Source: Dichetophora obliterata (taxonomy: Eukaryota; Arthropoda; Insecta; Diptera; Sciomyzidae). From it: a DNA stretch of 64,000 bases. Within the stretch, counting starts at the first letter, position 1, and each line of letters begins with the position of its first letter. The DNA lies in contig OY986437.1 of NCBI GenBank assembly GCA_963920525.1, forward strand, positions 115,002,715 through 115,066,714, given 5' to 3'. Of this stretch, positions 11,122 to 22,639 are shown one piece after another. The notes below the pieces were generated by a model, which saw only the letters and a program-made list of their open reading frames with translations, was not told the origin of the DNA and made no database searches. The position numbers were made by a program, and so were the translations under genes.

Positions 11122-11496
11122 GGGGTTATATTGAAGTGTGTGAATTTATGTCTTTGAAAGTAATTTAAAAGATTTTTGTTGAAATAATAAAAATAAAAGG
11201 GGCGCCCGCTATTCACCTTGACTTGTAAGCATGCTCGTTCCAGATGGCCTTATTGCTTGCAATATTTGTCTGAAATAAAATAATCGATAACATTAGCCCA
11301 AACTACGTTAAATTTGTGAAACCTTATACCTAAACAACAATGAAATAACTTTAAGTTTGACGACGGGGTGCAAACTCAATATTTGTCGTAGTTTTTTTCT
11401 TTAAATGGCCTTATATTAATGGAAAAAATAATATATATTAAAATGTTTAAAAAAAAAACAGTATTAGAATTAGGCCGACGATATGAACTATAAAGG
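11122..11496. other. Spacer without recognised feature
   Basis: Noncoding AT-rich sequence between the piggyBac element and the 47-bp tandem repeat. Confidence 0.5.
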
Positions 11497-11690
11497 CAAC
11501 AAAGCTCTCGGTTCTCGTTAAGTTTTTATATCAACTACAAGGAGAACAAAGAGCTCGGTTCTCGCTACATTATTATTCCAACTATAAGTAGAACAAAGCA
11601 CTCGGTTCTTGCTACGTTTTTATTTCAAATACAAGCAGAACAAAGCGCTTGACTCTCGCTACGATTTCATATTTTCTACAACGGGAGCGG
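11497..11690 (+). repeat. 47-bp tandem repeat, about four copies
   Basis: The unit AACAAAGNNCTCGGTTCTCG plus a spacer containing TTTTTAT and CAACTACAAG starts anew at 11501, 11548, 11595 and 11642, exactly 47 bp apart each time, with several substitutions between copies. GAGCGC or AGCGCT motifs continue irregularly to about 11810. A small minisatellite; no gene overlaps it. Confidence 0.85.
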
Positions 11691-12214
11691 AGCGCATATA
11701 TCTGATGACATGACTATGTTAAAAAATGCGCTATACTTAAGGAGAATGAAGCGCTCTACTGCTTTTTTTGGAGCGATTCAGATGCGCTAATGGAGCGCTC
11801 GCTTTTTTGCTGGATGTGCTTGAAGTAATCGAAATTAACTTTTTATTGTTTGTCGAAGTTTTTCGATATTTTGTATTGAAAATGTGGAACATTTTTGGTT
11901 CTTAAAGTAGATTTAAAAAATTGTTTTTAGACATCTTGAGCACTTTTTTAAAAATATTTTCAAAATTTGATCAATTTTTTTTAAAAGTTATCAAATTTTC
12001 CTTTCAAAGGATCAATTTGTGTTGTCTTTTGCGTATCTTCGAAATCTACATGGTTAGAAATCTTATACTAAAATTAAAACTTTTCTGTACTTCATTTAAG
12101 TCCACACCAGCTTTGATTTCAAATCTAATATTTACAAAATACTAAAATATGGTTTTAATACAGCTTTGGTTTAAAATTTAGTACAGGCTTGAAATAAAAT
12201 ATTAAAAAAAAAAA

Positions 12215-12292
12215 TAACAAACACTGTTAGATTCGAACCCACGGCATCCAGTTTGTAAGTTTACTAGAGTAACCACTGGGCGATAAACAAAC
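12215..12292 (-). mobile_element. tRNA-like sequence, probable SINE head
   Basis: On the minus strand CGCCCAGTGGTTA (A-box-like) is followed 35-40 bases later by GGTTCGAATC (B-box) and then a T/A-rich run. The spacing fits a tRNA-derived pol III promoter. Acceptor-stem pairing is poor, so this is more likely a SINE or tRNA pseudogene than a working tRNA. Confidence 0.6.
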
Positions 12293-13818
12293 ATATGAAC
12301 CTTATGGCCTTATATTCAGTCTAAGCATTGGAAGGCTAACTTTTTACGGATACATATCCAAATTTAGTAGCCAAATTTACTAGAATTTAGTCTAAATTGT
12401 ATTAAAAACAGAAAAATAATTAATAATTGTACTTAAATTTAAACCAAAAAGCTAAAATTGAAGCTGTAATACTTCTTTGGCTAAAATTTTAGTACAGAAG
12501 GGTTTTAATTATGAGTTAAGTTTAAAAAAGCAGTAATATTTAAGCTCTATTAAAATTTAGTCCAAGATTTTTAAGCGTTTTTGGGGAACTATTGAAATGT
12601 GCTATTTGAACAATAAAACTCCTTCTTGGCTAGGAAACTGGCTCAAATAACCAATTTTTAAAAAAATCTCATTCAACTGAAGAGCTTAACCGGTAACTAT
12701 TTGAACATTAACTACCCTAGCCCCTTATCTTTCTAGATTTCTGAAATCGATATTTTTCTTGTCACAACTAAAATTTTAGATTTAACAGGGAATGAGAGCA
12801 ATTCTCGCAAGAAGCAAAAAAATCTTAAGCAAATGGGACGATGGATCGATCCGTTTATCTTATCGGGACTGTTATAAATTTAATTTAACTATTATAAATA
12901 TCCTGACTATAAAATTCTGCGTGTTCGTAAGAGAAAAATATGTTAATTTATTTTCTATTTTTCACTTTCCTTTTATGTGTTAAACGCTTAAATGTTTTTC
13001 ATTTTCTCTTTTTGCACTTTGATTTTATTTAACATTATATTTTTTATTGGTTTATTATCGTTTTGTCGCATTTCCATATTTTTAACGTTTACACGAAAAC
13101 AGCTTGTTTTTCATGTTTTCTTTTTAACTCTGTCTCTTATTTCGTTTTCTTATATTTTTAGCTTGTCAACTTTTTTATGAGCTTGTTGTAATAGTGAAGC
13201 GCTTAGTACTTTTTTCTTTCTACATTTTGTGTTGTGGTTTTTTTGTTTTTATTATTTTATATACCTATTTATTGCTATTAACTGAATGAAAGTCTGAATG
13301 ACTAAAAAATTTCAATTATTTTCTTTAATTGAAAAAAAAGCTTCATGGGAAAATAATTTGTTTTAGTAACCTAATTGGCAATAGATGAGAGCTTTTTAGC
13401 GATTTAGGGTATCCATCAGTTGCTAATAAATTACTGTTTACACTTAGGCAGAAGTTATGTAATTGTTCTGCGATAATTAAAAATGGCTTTTAAAATAAGG
13501 CTCAGAAAATAAAAAATTAAATGAAGAAATTTTGCAATCAGCTCTAAAGTGGAATAAACTGTTAGGCGATAAGTTAAGTAGTAATTTGTAAGCGACAATA
13601 AAAAATGCAAGAACGACTTCGGAAACAAAAACGACGGCCTTTTACACATGGAGTAATTGAAAAGTAATGCAACTGCAACAAAAGTTGCTAGCCAATGTAT
13701 TTATACCGAAGCCTTTATATGAAGCAATTTGGCATATTTGAATATGACACATTTGCGACCAATTCAATGCATCACAGCTTGCTGCAATTTTAATCGGCGA
13801 TTTTGTGTTGCATATTAT
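12293..13818. other. AT-rich region without recognised gene
   Basis: Two adjacent short frames at 12792-13180 are strongly F/L/I/S-rich, as any T-rich strand would give. There are no motifs and no codon bias that would support a gene. Confidence 0.5.
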
Positions 13819-13900
13819 CAGGGATGATAAATTGAGTACTAAAGTACTGAATTCAGCACTTTTCGCTTTTCAAAAGTACCGCAGTACCCCCGCGATGGCT
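13819..13900 (+). mobile_element. Possible single end of a hAT-like element
   Basis: CAGGGATGATAAATTGAGTA resembles the end CAGGGTTGATAAATTACT of the hAT element at 16043-17790. The matching right end was not found nearby, so this may be a truncated relic. Subterminal AAGTACTG/AAGTACCG motifs follow. Confidence 0.35.
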
Positions 13901-16034
13901 TCAGTAGTTTTTACAAGCTTTGTTTACAAAGTTTTTTATTTTTTAATCAATACTGGAGTTTGTTGATGCATTTATCAAAAAAATACATTTTTATTTTTGT
14001 AATAGTTCTAGGCAAAAAAGATTTTTTTAAGTTCTAAGAATAATTTCGATTTACTTGCTGTTTCAAAATACGCAACCACGAGATGGTTTATCGTCGCCGG
14101 AAGTAGTAGACAGAATTCTCGAACAATGAATTATTATTTTACTTCTAGCAATATTGAAGTAGGTAGGAAAACTAAGAGAATACATTTTTTGATGAAAAAT
14201 TAGTAAATCATGTTTACAAAATGTTTTTTATGTTTCTTTCATTAATTTAAAGATAGTTAATCATGTAAATTTAGAAATGCAAGCAGAATATGCTCGCATG
14301 CATGTCTTTTTACTACGTTTAACTTTATTGTTTCGGCAAATGTATTGGAATATTATCAAAAGCGGTGGTTTAAAAATAAAAATTTTTTTTTTTTTGTATA
14401 TAATTCTTTATTTGTAAATTTTAATTCAGAAACTTAAAATTTTGTTATGTTTGTTTTAATTTTTTTTCAATGTTGAACTAATAAAAATATTTAAAACTGC
14501 AAATTTTTATTTTTTTCTTAATATAGCACTATTTGAAATTCGCTAATACCAAACCGAAAATTGGAATTATCTTCTTTGTTGCATCTTGCGTTTTTTTGAC
14601 ATCAGTTTGCTGCGACGAATAATCTGCAGTTAATATTGTTCCTTATGAATGGATGCACCCTAGTTCTATTTTTGTTGTTATGAATTTTTCATTGTTGCGT
14701 TGCGACGTGACTTGGTCATCTGAAAGTTTAGGTCGCAATCCAGTTTAAAATTGGAGTGGTTACCATCTTTTTAAGCTATTGCGTTGTAGTTGTATTACTT
14801 TTCAATTGCTCCATGCGTAAAAGACTTACTAGCATTAAAAAAAAACTCGTGAAATAAAGAATAACGAAAACCCGATTGATGCAGTTTTATTTTTATGAAA
14901 ATATAAAATTATAATAATACAGGATATTTATAACGGAAGAATATTTAAAATTAAAAAATTCCATAAATATTTTAACTGAGTTAACGGCATTTACTACTTA
15001 AATGTTGTTATTGTTGTAATGAACTTTACTATGTAAATAAAAAATATACTGAATATTATAAGCTCAAATAACAGTGTCAAATATCAGTCTGATTAAAACT
15101 CTAATTTAATGGGATTAACAATCAGTGCTGGCAAAACAATGCTTTGTGGAAAAGGAATTAAAAATATTGAAGAATTAACATATGGGCATTTCCACAGAAA
15201 AATCTACCGTAACCAAAAAATTACAACTTATTAAAAACTGCTGATAATCTGCTGGATATGGTGAAGCGGTAAGAGGAGCGGAAAATTTTGAGAGGATGAA
15301 GAGCGTATATCAGGGCTGGGCATTCTAACACAGTCACATTTTATTTTGTCTTGTTAGTATGGTGCGCTCACGAATAGCACACACTGAGCGAAATAGTTGT
15401 CACAATTATCTAGATTCGCAAGTTTGTATGTTTATATCCCCAAACATAATGTTATATGTGTTGATTTTTTATTTAATGTTTTTATTTTGAGTCATCGGTA
15501 TTGTTTATTATTTCTGTTATGTCGACATCATAGCTCCAGCACTTTATTCTAAGTAGATAAATTATATTAGTTTGCTTGCAGTGGCAATTAAACATTCGTT
15601 TTCGCCAGTAAGATTCTCTGCGGAAAAGAAATCATACTCCAATTCAGAGTTAAAAATTTTGGTATGTTTGTTTTGTTGTTTTGTTTTTATTTGTATATTA
15701 AAAAATCTTAATATATACGAATAATTAAAATAATAATAAAAAACTTAAAAAATTGATTCTATATTAATTATTAATAAAAATATGATAATATCTATTAGTT
15801 ATATTTAACCCCAATAGGTATATTCTAATAATATGATATTCTATGAAATAAAAAATACATGCATAAGTATTATAAATCTACAAATCAAAAGGTTAGTTTT
15901 TTAAGAGTGTATATAAAATTTGCGACACAGGTCTTCACAGCATCACTGTCAGCGAACAACTGAATTATATTCTCTTCTGTTTTGAGCTTTGTGTACATGT
16001 GAAAAGTTACGCTCAGAGAGCGCTCAGTGAGCTA
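13901..16034. other. AT-rich region without recognised gene
   Basis: No coding region supported. A dispersed-repeat segment lies at 15179-15215, and CAGTGCTGGCAAAAC at 15123 resembles a hAT end without a partner. Confidence 0.45.
15179..15215 (+). repeat. Dispersed repeat segment (shared with 6100-6140)
   Basis: CATATGGGCATTTCCACAGA followed by AAAATCTACCGTAACC matches the minus strand near 6100-6140. Likely a conserved transposon end. Confidence 0.5.
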
Positions 16035-16042
16035 TGGGGCCC

Positions 16043-17790
16043 CAGGGTTGATAAATTACTTTTTCATTTTGGTATACCAATTTAGAAAAAATTGTACTAA
16101 ATGAAAAAAAAGGTATGGAATACATTTTCTTTACTCCACGCAGACTGCGTTAACATTGTTACTCCGTTTGTAACGCTGATAAGGAGGCGTGGCAGGTATA
16201 GAAAAGTATATATAGTCTTGATCAGTATCACCTCCTGAGCGGATTTCGCTAGGTGAATCTGTCGAGACTATTACAGGCGCAATTTTAAAGCTATCGTATT
16301 TAAATTTGATATATGTGCATATGTTAAAAAACAAAGATCAAGTTCGAGAACGATAAAAATCGGTTGATCACGCCTTCTTTGTCCTACAATGAAATTTCTA
16401 AAACGCCTCAAAAATTTTTGCAGTTACTTGGTATTGTACACATAAGCTTTGAAGTAAAATATTCACCATATATTTCAAATTTGTATAAATAGTATAATAA
16501 AGGAGGTAGGCGTCTCCTAAGCAAAGTTATATGAAAACGGTTAAGTCTCTAAAAATACCGCTAAAATTAATTTAATAAATTAAAACTATGAACATATGCT
16601 AAGTATATTATATTCCACTTTGAGTATAGAATTTGGTAAAATTGATATAAAATCGGCCAGTCTCCCAGACATCGTCAAAGTAGCATAACTTTTATTAATT
16701 CCACAAAAATGTGAGTATTAACAGCATATTTAATACATTATGTTCCATATCTTAAACGTGTTCTACATTTGAGTTTTCGCAAAATTGAATAAACTCCACA
16801 ACAATAATCTATACAAAGTGACGTCATCAAACTTTAAAAACATGCGTAACTAAGAATATACTATGGGGGTATCTAAGCTTCGACCCAGTCGAAGATAATT
16901 CCTTCTTCGCTTTTATTTAAATTAAATTGAATGTATTTTTAACAATTACTTATAAAAAATTACAAAGGTTTTTATTTATTTTTAATTGGTCACAAGGTTT
17001 TTTATAATCACAAAAAGGTCTTATACAAGTGGTCTTATAATATTCATAAAATGAAATCAATAAAATCTATAAAAAATCATATATACATTTTTATAATTCA
17101 AAAACAAAAATTTCTATAAACTTGCGAATTTCTTTCGTCACCTTAATATAGAAAGGCCTCGAATATTTTTAAAATCAGGTTCTTCACAGATATCTTTAGG
17201 TCAACCATCCATCCACCCGAAATCTGACACAATTCAGCCGAAATTTTTTTTTTAATTTTAGTCAGGGTCTTCCTATGTTAAGATAACGAAAGAATTTCAT
17301 GGGAAAATCCTTCAGTCAAACAATTCTTCAATTTCAGTCAACTTTTAGAAATTTTTTCATATGATATATTACTACTCAAATCAATATTGTGGCATTTAGT
17401 TCACTAGATTTAAAAAAATATTTTACTTAAAGTAATTAAAATTAATTGCTACAATCTGCAGTCTGTTTCTGTAATTGGTTTTCATTAAACTTTAAAAATA
17501 AAATATTCTTTTAACATTTGCTGTCGAATGTAAAGTTAAAAGAATTCCTTAAGTAATTTTATATAATTTGGAGAAAATTGACTCTTTAAAATAATTTTTT
17601 ATGTGTTTTACAGAGCACCAAAGTTCAGAACTAGATAAATTTTTTTAAGTCTTTTAAATCTTAGAGTTCTAAATTCTGTGTTTATTATAGAGTGAAATAA
17701 AATGTACCGAAAACGCTTTGGTAGTAGGAAAGTAGGAAAAATATAAAATTGTACCAAAAAAGTACAATTGTACCGAAAATATCAACCCTG
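16043..17790. mobile_element. Non-autonomous hAT element, 1.75 kb
   Basis: The left end is CAGGGTTGATAAATTACT and the right end ATATCAACCCTG (inverse CAGGGTTGATAT). Both carry nearby subterminal motifs such as TTGGTA/TACCGA and AATTGTAC/GTACAATT. The 8-bp flanks TGGGGCCC (16035-16042) and TGGGGCGC (17791-17798) match at 7 of 8 positions. No transposase-like frame remains inside; sequence at 16190-16290 (TATAGTCTTGATCAGTATCA) is of a kind found in noncoding parts of several fly transposons. Confidence 0.8.
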
Positions 17791-17798
17791 TGGGGCGC

Positions 17799-19132
17799 CC
17801 ATCGCTGGCGTAGATGTACAGAACCAGTGAGAGCGAGAGAATGCTTCTCTCGCTAATGCTAATAAAAGGGTTTTTATTATTTGACATAGCTACAAAAACC
17901 GATGTTGCTTTGACGTATAATTAAGTCTTACAGCGCAAATTTGCTTTTATTTAAACTTTAGGGTAAACGTACAGCCTTTAATATTCAACCTTCAATGGGG
18001 AGAATATTTATTAAATTGTATAACCTTTTTTGTGGGTACGACTAAAACCTCTCGCATTGTAGAATATCAGGCAAATTTTAAGTTTTATTTTTGAGTACAA
18101 TAATAATAAACAAAATAAATTTTTTCCAAAACATTTTAACAGTCAAAATATTACTAAAATTTTTTGTTTTTTTATGACAAAATGCATACTCGATACGGTA
18201 ACTGGATAATTTGCACAGTATTTACGATTAAAGTCATAAAACGCGCGGTTTCTTATATCACTTAGGATGCAACATTGATTTTAGGCGGCTCTGAACGCAA
18301 TTATCATTTTCGCAATGCAGGTGCTCATACTAGGGTTACCATCCAACTATTTTTTGAGAATACAAAAGATATATTTTTAATGCAATATATTAATACTAAT
18401 GGTATCAAACATAATATTATACTATTAATTATAAAGTAACGATTTAAAATTATAGAAAACTTCTTCTTTAAATTTGACCGTGATGTATAAAAAAAAATTA
18501 AATTTATGAAATGAACAATTCAATTAAAGCGTTTAGTCCAAAATATGTTTTTTGGAACCGCTAACTTGGAGAATATAATTTTAATTGTTTTCTTTGCCTC
18601 GAAACGCTATCTTAATCTCAAGATTTGAACAGTTCAAAATATACTGAGAAAGTAACTGCATTGGCAAACCAACTTAAGCTATGGTTCCCTAAAATATTAA
18701 AAAAATTTTATAGTATTCGCTTGTTTTCAAAAGGTTTTATTGCAAAATAATAGCAGAACTGGAAGCACATTCTCCTCAGAGCAACTATTTTCTATAATGA
18801 AAATGCCAAAAAAAAGCAAAACTCCCGTTTGAGAAGTCAAAATTCTGATATGAGTTGGGATCAATAATGCGCCCTGCCTCCATATTGCGGAATTGATTGA
18901 AATATTAAAAATTTTTTTGCTGACTTTGTAAGCCAAGCTTTGGCTTAGATTTTTAGTATTCTCTAAAGAGCTTGTCAGCGTAATCGTGACTCCAGCCACA
19001 AATAAAATACTATTGTGCTGACTAGTGTAATTATATTTACGAAAAGAAAGCGAAACAGTTTTGCATACCTAATTTAAATTTTGTGGCTCATATGCGAATT
19101 ATTTAAATTATATAATAAAGCAATTCAAATAT
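17799..19132. other. AT-rich region; one possible MITE
   Basis: No supported gene. The 90-codon minus-strand frame at 18727-18999 has no recognisable motif. A possible MITE is listed separately at 18335-18687. Confidence 0.45.
18335..18687. mobile_element. Possible MITE (weak TIRs)
   Basis: AGGGTTACCATCC at the left and ATGGTTCCCT at the right are imperfect inverted repeats with TA next to each. Match is short (about 10 of 12), so this is tentative. Confidence 0.3.
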
Positions 19133-19796
19133 GTTTTTTTCAGGGTGCGGAGAACGTTTGAAATACGATTGTTCTCAATTATCGTTCTCCTCATATAAAA
19201 TTGTTCTCGCAAATTATCACGAACGAATGGGGAACTCTCTGCTGGCGTCGTATTTTTTATCTCTGAAAAATTTGTCAGTCTAAAATTTTTTCGATCGAAT
19301 TTTTCACAAAAAAAAGAACAAGCAACGAACGTTCGTTTTTAAATTTTCATAAAAATTAATCGTTCAAAGAAAAATTCAGGAACGTTCGTTTCCTAAAATA
19401 AGTTCGCAAAAATATTTGTTGCGGATGCGTAGCATCGAGCGCTGTTTCTGTTGAATTAACATTTTTCCATACAAGGGCAAATTATTTTATCATTAAAAAC
19501 ACCATAAAAAATTGATTTCACCTTGTAGATGTTGTTATTACCATTCCGTACAAGGACGAATAATTTTGTCATATCTGTGTCGATAAGCAATAATAGCTTA
19601 ATTCGACTTACGACAGATCTGAGTTATTAATGTAGCTGTGTTCTATGCATATGCATTACAAACGCACAAAATTTATTGCTTCTATCATGACCAAAGTCAA
19701 AGTTATGACACAAAAACAAAAGACACTTCCATTTAATTCATATGGCGATTGAAAAATTTAAAGCAAGATTTATCAAAACTTTGAAATCAGACTTAA

Positions 19797-20803
19797 GGGA
19801 TCGTCCATAAACTACGTTACCAATTTAGGAGGGGGAGGGGTTTTGAAATGCACTACGATAAGTAACGGTAGGGGGGGAGGTGTTTAGATATTGTAACGTT
19901 ACCAAAAATTAAAAAAATCGACGAAAAACCTCTAATTAATAACACAATCATTTCAAAAATTTTTAATCTTACATGTTTATGTTTGATCGTCTAAATTGAT
20001 GGTTAACTTTTGTTTCAACGATTTCTTCCACCACCTTTTCCCTCGACACAGGAACCTTTTGGTATTCCTTCACCATCTCAGCACACGTCTGAAAAATTTG
20101 GGCCTTTGCTTTTGCGACTTTGACGTTAAGGCCTGAATGTTCTTGATCAAAGGATATACCGTATGACATGTACTGTCCTTCTCAGAAAGAAGAAATCGGT
20201 TCAAGGTCGTGTCCTACCTGCGGCTTGTATTTCGTTTTTAAAACTTCTATGAATTGTCATAAGTTTGTATTATATCGTTTACAATAAATCGGAATAAAAA
20301 ATACTATTTAAATAAATCAATTTTCAGAAAGCATTTACAGAAAAACACAGAACTTGGTGCAGCTCGGGTGCAGCCTTTAAGTGTACTCTGTCAAAGACCA
20401 GGTGAATTTCTTTGCGTTAGAAATGAGGATTCACCTGAATGGGTCGACATAGAATCCGATGAAAAATTCTATTTTGAAGAATCCTCAACAAAGCTACCAG
20501 CTTCTTCTATCCCAGTGATTGAGAACATCGAATCTTGGATCGCAGATGGAATAGCTTTTACAGATGATATTAATTATTGCTTTTTTTCCAATTGCTCCTT
20601 TAATGTATCTAGTCATTCTAGTCACTAATACTAATGAAAATTGTCAGAGCTAGTCAAAATATATAATCATTCGAATGAATTAATTTCATATGTCACGTTA
20701 CTTTATGGGGGGGAGGGATTTTGAAAAGCACTACGAAAAGTAACGCAGGGGGAGGGGGTAAAAAAACCCGGAAAATCAGTAACGCAGTTTATGGACGACC
20801 CCT
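19797..20803. mobile_element. TIR element with GGGATCGTCCATAAA ends
   Basis: The left end GGGATCGTCCATAAACTACG and right end (inverse GGGGTCGTCCATAAACTGCG) form TIRs of about 24 bp. They are followed on both sides by G-rich runs (GGAGGGGGAGGGG) next to the shared motif AAATGCACTACGATAAGTAA or its near copy. Two small frames lie inside: minus 19969-20169 (66 codons) and plus 20368-20628 (86 codons, acidic, preceded by a TTTTCAG acceptor-like site near 20328). Neither is recognised as a transposase. Flanks outside the TIRs do not show a clear duplication. Confidence 0.7.
20368..20628 (+). CDS. Unrecognised small frame inside the TIR element
   Basis: 86 codons, with sequence such as LCQRPGEFLCVRNEDSPEWV and an acidic middle. 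The composition is less AT-driven than neighbouring noise and a splice-acceptor-like TTTTCAG lies 40 bp upstream, so it could be the last exon of an element-encoded protein. No family recognised. It may equally be a decayed remnant. Confidence 0.25.
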   Translation: MQPLSVLCQRPGEFLCVRNEDSPEWVDIESDEKFYFEESSTKLPASSIPVIENIESWIADGIAFTDDINYCFFSNCSFNVSSHSSH

Positions 20804-20836
20804 AAAGCGTTATTGCATATCGACACAGATATAGTA

Positions 20837-20993
20837 GGGCAGTTCACGATCTTGTTGCATCGTTGCAAATGCAAAATAAACAGCTTTTACAAAAACCAAA
20901 AGCATTGAAAAGCTTTTGCAGCATATGCTTTTTGTTTTTGTGAAAGCTGTTTATTTTGCATTTGCAACGATGCAACAAGATCGTGAACTGCTC
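20837..20993. mobile_element. Near-perfect palindromic MITE, 157 bp
   Basis: The arms GGGCAGTTCACGATCTTGTT and onward for about 60 bp repeat inverted at the other end with few mismatches, leaving a small centre around AAGCATTGAAAAGCTTTTGC. TA flanks both ends (20835-20836, 20994-20995). It would fold into a single long hairpin. The TA duplication suggests a Tc1/mariner-type mobiliser. Confidence 0.85.
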
Positions 20994-21033
20994 TATTATT
21001 TGTTAGAACCACTCGAGATTATGACCTTTCCAA

Positions 21034-21131
21034 AGCGGACATAGTCCCAAGCGGTCTGAATCCCCATTTGGTGTTGTGATAGCTTATTAAGCGGTCTATT
21101 ACTAAATACAATTTTTGGGACTATGTCCACT
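21034..21131. repeat. Inverted repeat, 17-bp arms
   Basis: AGCGGACATAGTCCCAA (21034-21050) recurs inverted at 21115-21131 as TTGGGACTATGTCCACT with one or two changes. AAGCGGTCT also appears in direct orientation just inside each arm. Possibly a tiny MITE nested in the hAT element. Confidence 0.6.
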
Positions 21132-22149
21132 TTTTAAACGGAACAATTAGTAATTTGGGATTATGTACCTTGGAATTATGTCCCGTCACCTCCTATGTTA
21201 AAAGCACGATAAATAGCACTTCTGGTATTTTTCAAAGATTGTGGGATGTGGTAATTCTCATGTTATTTTGTGAGAAAAATCTCTCACGTGGGTAGAAAAA
21301 TACCTCAAAACACCACAAAATACCTCAAATTACTACAAAACACCACAATACCTCAAAAAACTCAAAACGCTAACAGTGTATTTGGGTTTCATCTTTTCAT
21401 GTCAGCAAGGGTACAAAAATATTACAACAAACTTATATTTTTTTTCTAATAACTCCACGTACAAACGAACGTTCGTGAATTTTTTCTTCAAACGCTCATT
21501 TTTAATGAACAATTCCAAACGAACGTTTGTTGCTTTTTGTTGTTGTGAGAAAAATTCGTTCGAAAAAATACAAAGCTAACAAATTTATCAGTGATAAAAA
21601 AAACGACGCAAGCAGAGCGTTGCTTTTTCGATTGCGAACGTTCGTCTACTTTTAAATTTTTCGTTTGAAAAATTCTCACACACAGCAAAAAGCGAACGAT
21701 AAGATTGTATTTTAATCAATTGCGAACGAATTTTTCCGCACTCTGGTTTTTTTCCTTAAATTAAAAACAAATAAAATAATTTTAATTTTTAAAGACGCGT
21801 TTTCACAGTAAATTCCTATATACAATGGATATATATATGTATATACTATCTACTATCTAAAGGTAAACTTCTAACTTTTCTTACGGAAAAAAATTGATTG
21901 TAAAATTGTGGTTTTACTTGAAGTAACTTAATAATGTTAAAGTAGTTAAAAAAAAAATTTAAAACCACAATATTATTAAGCTCAATTTGATTTAACACAC
22001 TACCTGTCAGTTATAAGATATTTGTATAACTTTTATAAGATATTAAGCTTAAATTTATGAAGTATGTAATAATAAAAATGTGGTAGTCCTGAATACATTA
22101 ATGAGCTCAGTTATGACTTTTGTAAAACAGACTCTCTCACACTCACCAT

Positions 22150-22631
22150 CAGTGCTGCCAGTTCAGCTATTTTATAGTTAGATTCAGTTTATTTTTTCGA
22201 AAATTGTGTTTTAGCTCCTATCTACTTTTTTAGATTTTTCCTTTTAGAGCTTTGCTATTTTTAGCTACTACTTTTTTTGTGAACAAAGGGCAATATTAAA
22301 CTTTATATAAAAATTAATAAAATACCAATAATAAAAAATACCTTTATTCAATATAATATACCTACAATTTTATAAATTTTCTTTAGTTTTGTGTATATAA
22401 AATTGAATAGAGATAGTTTTTAATAATTTTGTATGCAGCAATACATTGCTTTTCAAAAATCAATCAATATGATTTATAAACTGATTAATCTGATAAACTG
22501 ATGATTAAATATAGCAGTTGCGTTTTTTTTTTAATATTTTCTTTTTTTAGTTTAATAAAAATGGTTTGCCCAATTTAGCTTCTTTTGTTAACAATTTTAG
22601 CTTTAGGCTCAATATTTTTTTGGCAACACTG
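22150..22631. mobile_element. hAT-type MITE, 482 bp
   Basis: The left end CAGTGCTGCCAGTTCAGC and right end (inverse CAGTGTTGCCAAAAAAAT) share CAGTGNTGCCA. The interior is noncoding with repeated TTTTAGCT motifs in both orientations near the ends. The 8-bp flanks CTCACCAT and ATCTCGAT agree poorly (5 of 8), so the duplication is eroded or the ends slightly off. Confidence 0.6.
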
Positions 22632-22639
22632 ATCTCGAT

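Larger units (their letters stand above)
19141..21745. mobile_element. hAT element with perfect 8-bp target duplication
   Basis: The left end is CAGGGTGCGGAGAACG and the right end is the inverse of CAGAGTGCGGAAAAATTC. Identical 8-bp flanks GTTTTTTT occur at 19133-19140 and 21746-21753. Both subterminal regions are filled with copies of GAACGTTCGT and CGAACGA motifs, candidate transposase-binding repeats. No hAT transposase remains. The centre has been invaded by a TIR element (19797-20803) and a palindromic MITE (20837-20993). Confidence 0.85.

Noticed and set aside
12792..13180. Two adjacent frames rich in F, L, I as membrane proteins
   Set aside because: Hydrophobic translation is the automatic result of T-rich DNA; no start context, motif or partner.
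6100..15215. Inverted segments at 6.1 and 15.2 kb as TIRs of one 9-kb element
   Set aside because: They are 9 kb apart with complete unrelated elements between and no matching outer flanks; two dispersed copies are simpler.
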